The notes under the pieces are model-generated. The model had not been told where the DNA came from, did no database searches, and saw only the letters and a list, made by a program, of their open reading frames with translations. Both the position numbers and the translations under genes were made by a program. From Pseudoflavonifractor sp. MSJ-37 (lineage in GTDB: Bacteria > Bacillota > Clostridia > Oscillospirales > Oscillospiraceae): a stretch of 64,000 nucleotides of DNA. Below, piece after piece: positions 8,925 through 16,100 of this stretch (its first letter is position 1; every line of letters starts with the position of its first letter). The DNA lies in NCBI RefSeq assembly GCF_018917965.1, contig NZ_JAHLPP010000001.1:310001-374000 (forward strand), in the 5' to 3' direction.

Positions 8925-9771
8925 GCACATCCTCCAGAGCTTCCCATGCTTTGTAGGAGCTGCGGGCGAGCGGAGCGGAGGCTACATGGCGGAAACCCTT
9001 GGAAAGTGCCAGCTCCTTCCAGCGCACGAAATCTTCCGGCGTGGCATACCGGGCCAGGGGATGATGCTGGGGAGAGGGCTGGAGATACTGACCGATGGTG
9101 AGGATATCACAGCCCGTCTCCAGGATGTCGTCCATCAGACGGCTGATCTGGTCCTCGGTCTCTCCCAGGCCGACCATGAAGCCGGTCTTGGTCAGCAGAG
9201 AAGGGTCCTGTTCCTTGCAATAGCGCAGGACGGACAGAGAGCGCTCGTAGCGGGCCTGGGGCCTTACGGCCTCCTGGAGCTCCTTCACCGTTTCCACATT
9301 GTGGTTCAATACCTCTGGATGGGCGGCGATGACCGTGTCCAGCGCGGCGTGATCGCCCTTCATATCGGAGATCAGCGTCTCTACCGTGGTGCCGGGACAG
9401 ACTTTCCGGATGGCGCGGACGCATTTGGCAAACTGCTCTGCGCCGCCGTCTGGCAGATCGTCCCGGGTGGAACAGGTGAGGACCACGTGCCGCAGACCCA
9501 GTTTTTGGGCGGCTTTCGCGACGTTCATGGGCTCGTTTGGATCTGGGGGCAGAGGCCGGCCGGTAGTGACGTTGCAGAACCGGCAGTTCCTGGTACAGAT
9601 GCTGCCCAGGATCATGAAGGTAGAGGTATGCTTCTGATAGCACTCGCCCAGATTGGGACAGTTGGCCTCCTTGCAGACGGTATTCAGCTTCAGGTCCCGC
9701 ATCAGTTCGGCCACTTCATTGACGGCCTCCTGGTTATAGCGGACCTTCAGCCATTCCGGTTTCTTTTCCAT
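8911..9771 (-). CDS. lipA: Lipoyl synthase
   Basis: A 286-residue radical-SAM enzyme that inserts two sulfurs into protein-bound octanoyl groups. The radical-SAM cluster motif CTRNCRFCNV is present at about residue 58, and the N-terminal auxiliary cluster region is CKEANCPNLGEC. The family block RDDLPDGGA, a glycine-rich SAM segment (KTGFMVGLGET) and the C-terminal RSSY motif (SSYKAWEAL), whose serine ligates the auxiliary cluster, are also present. Length is typical. ATG 9771 is 3 bases after the lipoyl-domain stop, and GGAG overlaps that gene's end. It sits between the lipoyl carrier and lplA, consistent with modification of that carrier in situ. Confidence 0.95.
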   Translation of the reverse strand: MEKKPEWLKVRYNQEAVNEVAELMRDLKLNTVCKEANCPNLGECYQKHTSTFMILGSICTRNCRFCNVTTGRPLPPDPNEPMNVAKAAQKLGLRHVVLTCSTRDDLPDGGAEQFAKCVRAIRKVCPGTTVETLISDMKGDHAALDTVIAAHPEVLNHNVETVKELQEAVRPQARYERSLSVLRYCKEQDPSLLTKTGFMVGLGETEDQISRLMDDILETGCDILTIGQYLQPSPQHHPLARYATPEDFVRWKELALSKGFRHVASAPLARSSYKAWEALEDVHDLY

Positions 9772-9774
9772 GGC

Positions 9775-10014
9775 TCACTCCGTTTCCATGACTGCCACGG
9801 CAGTGTCTACCTTTACAGTGTCGCCCTCTTCGGCGAGCTGTTTTTTCAGCACACCGGATGCCGTGGCTTCGATCTGGTTGACGACCTTATCCGTCTCGAT
9901 CTCGAACAGCGGCTCGCCGGCAGAGACGGTGTCGCCCTCTTCCTTCAGCCAGGCACACAGGACGCCGCTTTCCATCTCGGGGCGCAGCTTGGGCATTTCG
10001 ATCTTTTTCTCCAT
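9775..10014 (-). CDS. Free-standing E2-type lipoyl domain protein
   Basis: A 79-residue protein that is nothing but one biotinyl/lipoyl attachment domain: MPKLRPEMESGVL at the start and FEIETDKVVNQIEA with the lysine to be lipoylated at about residue 42. It is the size of a single E2 lipoyl domain; the catalytic acyltransferase and subunit-binding parts of E2 are missing, and no E1 or E3 gene is nearby. Start ATG 10014 follows GGAAGGAA; upstream in-frame ATG codons lack a ribosome binding site. It is embedded in an operon with two lipoate ligases and lipoyl synthase, so it is almost certainly their substrate. The downstream reaction it serves is unknown. Confidence 0.85.
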   Translation of the reverse strand: MEKKIEMPKLRPEMESGVLCAWLKEEGDTVSAGEPLFEIETDKVVNQIEATASGVLKKQLAEEGDTVKVDTAVAVMETE

Positions 10015-10100
10015 CTTCGTTCCTTCCCTTCCTGCCGGAGGCCGGCAAATGCAGTTAGTGTTGTTTCGATCGCCATGGCTGGCGGGACCGGCTATGGAGA

Positions 10101-11045
10101 TCACAGGAGCAGATCTAACAGCTCGTCTGCCGCTCCGCCGGCCAGACGGCGGCAGATGGCGGCGAACACATCGGGATCGAGACGCGCGCCGTTCAGAGAA
10201 CGGGCGGCCAAAGAGCCGTCGAGGACCGCGCAGTCGAGGACCGCATCGGAAATGATGCCATGTTTGGCGCGATAGGTCACATGGATCGGGACACCGGCGA
10301 AGATGCCGGAGCGATCATAGGTGAAGGCCGGAGTCTTTCCCCAGGTCCAATCCCAGCTGCGGTATTTTTCGTCACGCAGACGGCAGACCTCAGACTCCTG
10401 TTCCGGGGTCAGCGTCATCCGGGGCTGGTCGGGAGGGACCATCTGGTCCAGCAGGTTGGCTTGGAATGCTTCGATGGTCATGGGGACGGTCAGGTGGTCC
10501 CGGATGTTGGTGACGGTGCAGATGGCGGACTGGGTGCCCTTGCTCTGGACGCAGTCGTTCTTCTGATGGGTGATGCGTTCCAGAGCCGTCAGATCGGAGG
10601 AGAAGAGCAGAGTCCCGTGATGCAGGAGCCGGCCACCCACCATCCGCTGGGCACTGCCGGAGATCTTCTGGTCGCCGATGGCGATATCGCAGACGCGATC
10701 TTTCCGGGCAGGGACACCGATGGCGTTCAGCGCGGCGATCACCGGGCCAAGTGCGGCGTCATAGTCCACGGCACCGTTCGTCTGCGTGATATAGGTATAA
10801 TTCACATTGCCCAGATCGTGGTAGACCGTTCCGCCGCCGGAGATCCGGCGTACGACAGGGATGCCTTTCCGCCGCAAGGCCCCTATCTGGACCTCATGAC
10901 AGATGTTCTGATAGCTTCCCACGATGACAGCGGGGGAGTTCTGCCAAAGGAGGAACACATCGTCATCGGTAAAGGTCTGAAAAACGAATTCCTCAAACGC
11001 TTGGTTGTAGAATGGGTCGTGGGAAACGTTCTGTATCGTGAGCAT
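10101..11045 (-). CDS. Lipoate--protein ligase (second, diverged paralogue)
   Basis: A 314-residue LplA-family protein from ATG 11045 (MLTIQNVSHDPFYNQAFEEF, matching the usual family N-terminus). It keeps RRISGGGTVYHDLGN, the lysine in GDQKISGSAQ and HHGTLLFSSD, and has the C-terminal accessory domain. The segment usually reading SVRSRVTN is replaced by SAICTVTNI, so a normally conserved arginine is lost and substrate preference may differ from the paralogue at 7944-8924. The N-terminus could extend to an ATG at 11084. No strong Shine-Dalgarno is seen directly before 11045 (AGGAAAGG lies about 15-20 bases ahead). It is the first gene of the lipoylation operon. Roles such as octanoyl versus lipoyl transfer are inference. 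Confidence 0.85.
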   Translation of the reverse strand: MLTIQNVSHDPFYNQAFEEFVFQTFTDDDVFLLWQNSPAVIVGSYQNICHEVQIGALRRKGIPVVRRISGGGTVYHDLGNVNYTYITQTNGAVDYDAALGPVIAALNAIGVPARKDRVCDIAIGDQKISGSAQRMVGGRLLHHGTLLFSSDLTALERITHQKNDCVQSKGTQSAICTVTNIRDHLTVPMTIEAFQANLLDQMVPPDQPRMTLTPEQESEVCRLRDEKYRSWDWTWGKTPAFTYDRSGIFAGVPIHVTYRAKHGIISDAVLDCAVLDGSLAARSLNGARLDPDVFAAICRRLAGGAADELLDLLL

Positions 11046-11075
11046 GGCGGCCGGCACCTGCCTTTCCTGTGGAGC

Positions 11076-11095
11076 GCAGATCATAATGGATCTGC
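11076..11095. repeat. Inverted repeat in the leader of the lipoylation operon
   Basis: A 7-bp palindrome GCAGATC-N6-GATCTGC lies between the promoter and the first gene, at about +20 to +40 of the transcript. It could be an operator or a small RNA hairpin. Confidence 0.4.
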
Positions 11096-11117
11096 TCGAG
11101 ATCACACTCTGTGGTTT

Positions 11118-11145
11118 ATTATATACGCTCCGGGCCTGATGTCAA
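11118..11145 (-). promoter_or_regulatory. Sigma-A promoter of the lipoylation operon
   Basis: On the minus strand TTGACA (11145-11140) and TATAAT (11123-11118), both perfect, are 16 bases apart. Transcription would start near 11111. Confidence 0.85.
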
Positions 11146-11206
11146 TAATGGTATGCCGGTCGGGAGAAAATAGTGGAGGACCTTCCAAACAGCGGCACAA
11201 AGCATA

Positions 11207-11247
11207 GGACAGCCAGCCGTGCCATAACAGGCTTCGGCTGGCTGTCC
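11207..11247 (-). terminator. Probable terminator after the phosphatase gene
   Basis: A 13-bp perfect stem (11207-11219 with 11235-11247), 12 bases beyond the phosphatase stop on the minus strand, followed by only a weak T-rich tail (TATGCTTTG). Confidence 0.55.
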
Positions 11248-11259
11248 ATCGGAGAGAGG

Positions 11260-11721
11260 TCAAGCCTCGGCGGACTGGATGTGGGCCAGCAGGGACTGAC
11301 AGCCCTCCAGCACATCGATCCAGGTCCGGTCGAAGTCCCGGGTGAACCAGGGGTCGGCGATGTCCCGGGGAGCGGTGGAGAAGTCCAGCAGACGCCGGAC
11401 CTTGCCCTCCGGGTCGCCGCCCAGGATCTGGAGCATCCCGGGCAGGTTGCTCCGCTCCGCCGCCAGCAGATAGTCGTACTTGGCGTAGTCGCCCCGGCGG
11501 AGCTGACGGGCGGTCTTTCCGGCACAGCCGATGCCGTGCTCGGCCAGCTTGGCCCGGGCGGGAGGATAGACCGGGTTCCCATGCTCCTCGTCGCTGACGG
11601 CGGCGGATGCGATCTGGAACTGCCGGGACAGGCCAGCCCGGTCTACCAGGTCCTTCATGACGAACTCCGCCATGGGGGAGCGGCAGATATTGCCGTAACA
11701 GACGAATAGGATCTTAGTCAT
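11260..11721 (-). CDS. Low-molecular-weight protein-tyrosine phosphatase
   Basis: A 153-residue member of the LMW-PTP/arsenate-reductase-like fold. The catalytic P-loop C-x5-R is residues 8-14 (CYGNICR-S) and the general-acid aspartate is in DIADPW near residue 122, so the enzyme should be active in dephosphorylating phosphotyrosine or related substrates. Start ATG 11721 is spaced 11 bases from AAAGG; a GTG at 11733 is the alternative. It follows ribH by 75 bases on the same strand with no visible terminator between, so it may be the last gene of the FMN-riboswitch operon. A link to riboflavin (for example as a phosphatase of a pathway intermediate) is only speculation; protein tyrosine phosphatase is the default. 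Confidence 0.85.
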   Translation of the reverse strand: MTKILFVCYGNICRSPMAEFVMKDLVDRAGLSRQFQIASAAVSDEEHGNPVYPPARAKLAEHGIGCAGKTARQLRRGDYAKYDYLLAAERSNLPGMLQILGGDPEGKVRRLLDFSTAPRDIADPWFTRDFDRTWIDVLEGCQSLLAHIQSAEA

Positions 11722-11796
11722 GTGACAGGACACCTTTCATGGAAGATTGGATGGTATGAGCATGCCGGAGGGACGGGACACAGCTGGGAAGAGGCC

Positions 11797-12264
11797 TCAG
11801 TCCTCCATGGAGCGGATGAGGGAGACCATCTCCAGCGCGCCCAGCGCGCAGTCATAGCCCTTGTTGCCCGCCTTGGAGCCGGCCCGCTCGATGGCCTGCT
11901 CGATGTTCTCGGTGGTGAGCACGCCGAAGAGCACGGGGATGCCGCTGTCCAGCGAGACGGAGGCGATGCCCTTGGAGACCTCATTGCACACGTAGTCGTA
12001 GTGGCTGGTGCTGCCCCGGATCACCGCGCCCAGACAGATTACCGCGTCATACTTGCCGCTGTGGGCCATCTTGGAGGCGATGAGCGGGATTTCGAAGGCG
12101 CCGGGGACCCAGGCGGTGGTGATGGCATCCTCGGAGACGCCGTGGCGGAGGAGCCCGTCCATGGCGCCGCCCAGGAGCTTAGAGGTGATGAACTCGTTGA
12201 AGCGGGGCACGACGATGCCCACGCGGATGTCGGATGCGGTCAGCTTGCCTTCCAGAGTTTTCAT
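11797..12264 (-). CDS. ribH: 6,7-dimethyl-8-ribityllumazine synthase
   Basis: A 155-residue lumazine synthase, which condenses 5-amino-6-ribitylaminouracil with 3,4-dihydroxy-2-butanone 4-phosphate, the penultimate step to riboflavin. Motifs are [42 protein letters not shown] (active site) and [11 protein letters not shown]. Length is normal; the family forms icosahedral or pentameric shells. ATG 12264 is preceded by AAGGAGG at 9 bases. It lies 58 bases after ribB in the riboswitch-controlled operon. Confidence 0.97.
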   Translation of the reverse strand: MKTLEGKLTASDIRVGIVVPRFNEFITSKLLGGAMDGLLRHGVSEDAITTAWVPGAFEIPLIASKMAHSGKYDAVICLGAVIRGSTSHYDYVCNEVSKGIASVSLDSGIPVLFGVLTTENIEQAIERAGSKAGNKGYDCALGALEMVSLIRSMED

Positions 12265-12322
12265 GATGATGTCCTCCTTGATCGAGTCGAGAGTGGATGG
12301 TGGATCGTTGAGAGCAGATGGA

Positions 12323-12940
12323 TCAGAGATCGCCGTGGGAGCGCCGCCAGTCCTGAAGGTCCCGGATGGTGATGAAGGTCAGCCCCCAGCGGCCGGCCAG
12401 CTCCATGAGCTGGGGGGTGCGCATCATGGTCCCGTCCTCCGCCATGACCTCACAGCACAGACCGCAGGGCTCCAGCCCGGCCAGCCGGCACAGGTCCACG
12501 GTGGCTTCGGTGTGGCCATTGCGCTCCAGCACTCCGCCGGGCTTGGCCATCAGGGGGAACATATGACCGGGACGGCGGAAGTCCGACGGCCGGGCCGCCG
12601 GGTCCACACAGGCCCGGGCGGTGACGGAGCGCTCCACGGCGGAGATGCCGGTGGTGGTGCTCACATGGTCGATGGACACGGTGAAGGCGGTGGCGTGGTT
12701 GTCGGTGTTGTGGGCCACCATCTGGGGCAGCTCCAGCCGGCGGCAAAGCGCCTCCGACATGGGCATACAGATGAGCCCTTTGCCGTGGACGGCCATGAAG
12801 TTCACGTTCTCAGTGGTGGCGTGGCGGGCCGCGCAGATCAGGTCTCCCTCGTTCTCCCGGTCCGGGTCGTCGGTGACCAGGATCAGCTTCCCGCGCCGCA
12901 GGTCCTCTAGTGCTGTTTCGATCGTGCTGAACTGTGCCAT
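12323..12940 (-). CDS. ribB: 3,4-dihydroxy-2-butanone-4-phosphate synthase (stand-alone RibB)
   Basis: A 205-residue enzyme converting ribulose-5-phosphate to 3,4-dihydroxy-2-butanone 4-phosphate and formate. It carries the acidic DRENEGDL motif near residue 30, [34 protein letters not shown] and the cysteine-rich CGLCCEVM end region. In most Firmicutes this domain is fused to GTP cyclohydrolase II (RibBA, ~400 residues); here the frame ends right after the RibB domain ([16 protein letters not shown]) and no RibA domain follows in any frame before ribH. It starts 12 bases after ribE with an AGGAGG site. Confidence 0.95.
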   Translation of the reverse strand: MAQFSTIETALEDLRRGKLILVTDDPDRENEGDLICAARHATTENVNFMAVHGKGLICMPMSEALCRRLELPQMVAHNTDNHATAFTVSIDHVSTTTGISAVERSVTARACVDPAARPSDFRRPGHMFPLMAKPGGVLERNGHTEATVDLCRLAGLEPCGLCCEVMAEDGTMMRTPQLMELAGRWGLTFITIRDLQDWRRSHGDL

Positions 12941-12952
12941 TGTTCGTTCCTC

Positions 12953-13609
12953 CTAAAAGCCGTACCGGGCCAGGAAGTCCCGGTCGATGCCGCTGTTCCC
13001 TGCGGAAGGCTCCTCTGCCGCCGGAAGCGTGAGGAGCCGTTCCACATACTTGCCGATCACGTCGTTCTCCAGGTCCACCCGGTCGCCGATCCGCCGTTCC
13101 CGGAGGGTGGTGGCCGACACGGTGTGGGGGATTGCCGAGACGGAGAAGCTCCGGTCGGAGACCCTGGCCACCGTCAGGCTGATGCCGTCCACCGCGATGG
13201 AGCCTTTCTCGACCACATAGCGCAGGATGGAGGGGGCGGCCTCGATGGTGTACCACACCGCGTTGTCATCCCGCTGGATGTGGACGATCCGGCCCACACC
13301 GTCCACATGGCCGGAGACGATATGGCCGCCGAAGCGGCCGCCCGCCCGCATGGCCCGCTCCAGATCCACCCGGCGGCCGGGCTTGAGCCCCGCCAGCGCG
13401 GAGCGGTCCAGAGTCTCGTGCATCACGTCCGCCGTGAAGCCGTCCACCGTCAGGCTCGTCACCGTCAGACAGACGCCGTCCACCGCCACACTGTCCCCGA
13501 TGGCCAGATCGTCCAAAACGATCTCGGCCCGGATGGTCAGCACGGCAGAGCGGGCCCCCCGCCGGACGGCGGTGACGGTGCCCACCTCCTCGATGATGCC
13601 GGTAAACAT
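12953..13609 (-). CDS. ribE: Riboflavin synthase, alpha subunit
   Basis: A 218-residue riboflavin synthase that dismutates two 6,7-dimethyl-8-ribityllumazine molecules into riboflavin. It shows the classic N-terminal MFTGIIEEVGTV and two tandem lumazine-binding barrels, each with its own copy of the GDSVAVDGVCLTVT-type motif (about residues 38-51, and KGSIAVDGISLTV in the second half). ATG 13609 follows AGGAGGGCGATCGT. It is the first gene behind the FMN riboswitch and its two terminators. No ribD precedes it, unlike the common ribD-ribE-ribBA-ribH order. Confidence 0.97.
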   Translation of the reverse strand: MFTGIIEEVGTVTAVRRGARSAVLTIRAEIVLDDLAIGDSVAVDGVCLTVTSLTVDGFTADVMHETLDRSALAGLKPGRRVDLERAMRAGGRFGGHIVSGHVDGVGRIVHIQRDDNAVWYTIEAAPSILRYVVEKGSIAVDGISLTVARVSDRSFSVSAIPHTVSATTLRERRIGDRVDLENDVIGKYVERLLTLPAAEEPSAGNSGIDRDFLARYGF

Positions 13610-13634
13610 ACGATCGCCCTCCTGAAAAAGAGTC

Positions 13635-13672
13635 AAAAAATACCGCCTCTGGAACAAGATGCTCCAAGGCGG
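13635..13672 (-). terminator. Second terminator between FMN riboswitch and ribE
   Basis: On the minus strand a GC-rich stem (13663-13672 with 13643-13653, one bulged base) is followed by T-A-T6. It lies about 26 bases before the ribE start codon. Confidence 0.65.
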
Positions 13673-13708
13673 CGTCATGGACGGGAACACGCCCCCGGCC
13701 ATGAGACG

Positions 13709-13752
13709 AAAAAAGCCCTGGAACCGTCCGGCATCGCCAGACGCTCCAGGGC
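13709..13752 (-). terminator. Riboswitch expression-platform terminator
   Basis: On the minus strand an 8-bp perfect outer stem (13745-13752 with 13715-13722), extended by an inner GTCTGGC/GCCGGAC pairing, is followed by TTTTTT. It lies about 40 bases downstream of the FMN aptamer. Confidence 0.85.
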
Positions 13753-13792
13753 CTCATGCTCATGCGAAGGGAGGGATATCCCGATACACATG

Positions 13793-13900
13793 ATCTTCTT
13801 CCATCCAGACTATACTGTCGGCTCCGGGATCACACCGGATCATGCCTTTCGGCTCGCGGGCTATAACCGCCGGTAGGGACTCACACCCTGCCCTGAAGAT
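13793..13900 (-). promoter_or_regulatory. FMN riboswitch (RFN element)
   Basis: Read on the minus strand, the conserved FMN-aptamer blocks appear in order: ATCTTCAGGGCAGGGTG, ACCGGCGGTTATAGCCCGCG, GATCCGGTG, CCGGAGCCGACAGT and ATAGTCTGGATG ending GAAGAAGAT. The closing P1 stem is ATCTTC/GAAGAT. When FMN is plentiful it should favour the downstream terminators and shut off ribE-ribB-ribH. Confidence 0.97.
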
Positions 13901-13921
13901 CGATCAGATCTAACGGGGCAG

Positions 13922-13950
13922 AGTATACACCCGCTTTTTTCAGCTGTCAA
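13922..13950 (-). promoter_or_regulatory. Sigma-A promoter of the riboflavin operon
   Basis: On the minus strand TTGACA (13950-13945) and TATACT (13927-13922) have a 17-base spacer. Transcription should begin about 15 bases before the aptamer. Confidence 0.9.
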
Positions 13951-13969
13951 GCAGGAATTTTTCCGGGAG

Positions 13970-13998
13970 TTGCCAGAGATGGTGGATGCGTGTACAAT
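13970..13998 (+). promoter_or_regulatory. Sigma-A promoter of the aminopeptidase gene
   Basis: TTGCCA (13970-13975) and TACAAT (13993-13998) with 17 bases between. It is divergent from the riboflavin promoter; the two -35 boxes are 20 bases apart. Confidence 0.7.
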
Positions 13999-14049
13999 GG
14001 GGAGGAAGGAAACAGAGGCGGGCCCGCCCCGCCGGAAGGGATGAGTGTG

Positions 14050-15357
14050 ATGGATCAGCAGACCCAGTCGATCTTCGACTTTTTGGACGCGGGCGTCAGC
14101 CCGTGGCACGCGGCGGCGGAGTCCGTCCGCCGTCTGGAGGCGGCCGGATATGTCCGTCTGGAGGAGACGGACCGCTGGCGGATAGCTCCGGGAGGCCGGT
14201 ACTATGTGACTCGGAACGGCTCGGCTGTGGCCGCCTTCCGGGTGCCGGAGGGGGCCGTGGAGGGCTGGCGAATCGCCCTGTCCCACAGCGATGCCCCCAC
14301 CTGGCGCATCAAGAACAGCGGGGTAGAGCAGGCCCCGTCCGGCTGCGTGAAGCTGGAGACTGAGGGCTATGGCGGGATGCTCATGGGCACCTGGCTGGAC
14401 CGGCCTCTGGGCGTGGCGGGCCGGGCGGTAGTCCGCACGAAGGAGGGCCTCTCCAGCCGGACGGTCCATCTGGACCGGGATCTGCTGGTGATCCCCAGTG
14501 TGGCGATCCACTTCGACCGGGGCGTCAATGAAGGCCGCCGCTGGGATCCTCAGACCGACCTCCAACCCCTGTGGGGGCAGATCGGATGTCCGCCTTTGGA
14601 GGACTTGATCGCGGCGGAGCTGGGCGTGGCCCGGGAGGATCTGATGACCTGGGATCTGGAGCTGGTGACCCGCCAGAAGGCCGCTCTGATCGGTCCCGAG
14701 GGGGAGTTCTTCCTGAGCCCCCGGATCGACGATCTGGAGTGCGCCGGGACCACGCTGGAGGGCTTCTTACAGGCGGGATCGACGCCTGACGGGACGCTGG
14801 TCCTCTGGGGGATGCTGGACAATGAGGAGGTGGGATCCTCCTCCCGGCAGGGTGCCGAGGGGACCTTCCTGATGGACACGCTGGAGCGGCTCCTCCACGC
14901 CTTGGGCCAGGGGCGGGAGGACCTGCGGCGGTGCGCCGCCAACGGACTGGTCCTGTCTGCGGACAACGGACACGCTGTCCACCCGGACCACCCGGAGAAG
15001 TCGGACCCCCAGAACGGGCCCAAGCTCAACGGAGGCGTGGTGGTAAAGATCAACGCCAGCCAGAAGTACACCACCGACGCGGTGAGCGCCGCCCTCTTCG
15101 GGGAGATCTGCCGCCGGGCGGGAGTGCCGATCCAGCGCTTTGCCAACCGGGCGGATATGCCAGGCGGTTCCACGCTGGGGAACCTCCAGGGACACAGCCT
15201 GTCCAGCCCCATGCTGGACATCGGACTGGCCCAGCTGGCCATGCACTCCGCTGTGGAGACCGCCGGGACCGCCGACATCGGCCATATGATCCGGGCGGTC
15301 CGGGCCTTCTGTGAGACGCCTTTTCAGTGCGTAGACGACGGACAGTACCGGATCTGA
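14050..15357 (+). CDS. M18 family aminopeptidase
   Basis: A 435-residue cytosolic metallo-aminopeptidase (ApeB/aspartyl aminopeptidase family). The di-metal site motifs are visible: HSDAPTWRIKN near residue 80, LDNEEVGSSSRQGAEG (metal-binding Asp and catalytic Glu), SADNGHAVHPDHPEKSD, and GGSTLGNLQGH near the C-terminus with the last metal histidine. The family trims N-terminal residues, often acidic ones, from peptides. ATG 14050 is 9 bases after GGAAGGG; an ATG at 14041 abuts that site and is unlikely. It has its own promoter and is followed by a membrane-protein gene 16 bases on. Confidence 0.93.
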   Translation: MDQQTQSIFDFLDAGVSPWHAAAESVRRLEAAGYVRLEETDRWRIAPGGRYYVTRNGSAVAAFRVPEGAVEGWRIALSHSDAPTWRIKNSGVEQAPSGCVKLETEGYGGMLMGTWLDRPLGVAGRAVVRTKEGLSSRTVHLDRDLLVIPSVAIHFDRGVNEGRRWDPQTDLQPLWGQIGCPPLEDLIAAELGVAREDLMTWDLELVTRQKAALIGPEGEFFLSPRIDDLECAGTTLEGFLQAGSTPDGTLVLWGMLDNEEVGSSSRQGAEGTFLMDTLERLLHALGQGREDLRRCAANGLVLSADNGHAVHPDHPEKSDPQNGPKLNGGVVVKINASQKYTTDAVSAALFGEICRRAGVPIQRFANRADMPGGSTLGNLQGHSLSSPMLDIGLAQLAMHSAVETAGTADIGHMIRAVRAFCETPFQCVDDGQYRI

Positions 15358-15373
15358 GGAAGGAGGGACGGAC

Positions 15374-16039
15374 ATGAAGCGCGTCGCGAAGATCATCGCC
15401 GTCGGGATCGCTCTTGGGCTCCTCCTGCTTTTGATCCGGGGCCTGTTCCAGATCGAGGAGGGGATCTTCCTGCGGGGCTATCTGGTCCTGGCAGCGGTGG
15501 TGCTGGTCGGGACGGTCCTGTTCAACGTCCTCTACCAGATATCCTATCAGCGGCGGCTCCAAAAGCTGGTGCCTCTGCTGGATCAGGGGGACACGGAGGG
15601 CTATCTGACCGGGGTCCGGGCCCTGCTGGAGACGGCCAGAGGACGGGCGCTGCGGAGCGTCCTCCAGCTGGATCTGGCCGCCGGATATCTGGAGGCCAAG
15701 GAGCTGGACCGGGCGATCCAACTCCTGGAGGGACTGCCTGTATCCCGGAGCCGGACGGTGGAGTTGTGCCGCCGTCTGGACCTCTGTCTGGCCTATTTCG
15801 AGGCGGAGCGGCCGGAGGAGGCGATGGCGGTCTACCGGGACAGCGGAGCCCTGTTGGCGGAGGGCCGGGGCAGAGCGCCCTACGGCGGGACCATCGCGGT
15901 GGCGGATATCCTGGCTGCGCTCCAGGAGGGAGACCGTCCGCGGGCGGAGGAACAGATCCGGGCGGCTCAGGCGGCTTGGCCGGAGCCCCGCGTCCAGCGG
16001 GCTTTGACCGAGATCGGGGAACGCCTCGATAAGAAATGA
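15374..16039 (+). CDS. Membrane-anchored protein with TPR-like helical domain
   Basis: A 221-residue protein with two N-terminal transmembrane helices (about residues 6-22 and 36-54) and then a soluble all-helical region with repeats resembling tetratricopeptide pairs (for example LAAGYLEAKELDRAIQLLEG and LCLAYFEAERPEEAMAVYRD). No enzymatic motif was seen, so a scaffold or protein-binding role is likely but unproven. Its start ATG 15374 follows AAGGAGGGACGG. It lies 16 bases after the aminopeptidase, so it is probably cotranscribed, and ends at a terminator. Confidence 0.65.
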   Translation: MKRVAKIIAVGIALGLLLLLIRGLFQIEEGIFLRGYLVLAAVVLVGTVLFNVLYQISYQRRLQKLVPLLDQGDTEGYLTGVRALLETARGRALRSVLQLDLAAGYLEAKELDRAIQLLEGLPVSRSRTVELCRRLDLCLAYFEAERPEEAMAVYRDSGALLAEGRGRAPYGGTIAVADILAALQEGDRPRAEEQIRAAQAAWPEPRVQRALTEIGERLDKK

Positions 16040-16047
16040 ATGAAACG

Positions 16048-16083
16048 AGCGGGCGGACCTTTTTGTAAGGTCCGCCCGCTTGC
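16048..16083. terminator. Terminator between converging genes
   Basis: A 13-bp perfect stem (16048-16060 with 16068-16080). The plus side continues TTGCGGTGTTTTT. It serves the membrane-protein gene and possibly the converging hemolysin-III gene. Confidence 0.7.
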
Positions 16084-16100
16084 GGTGTTTTTGGGGGATA

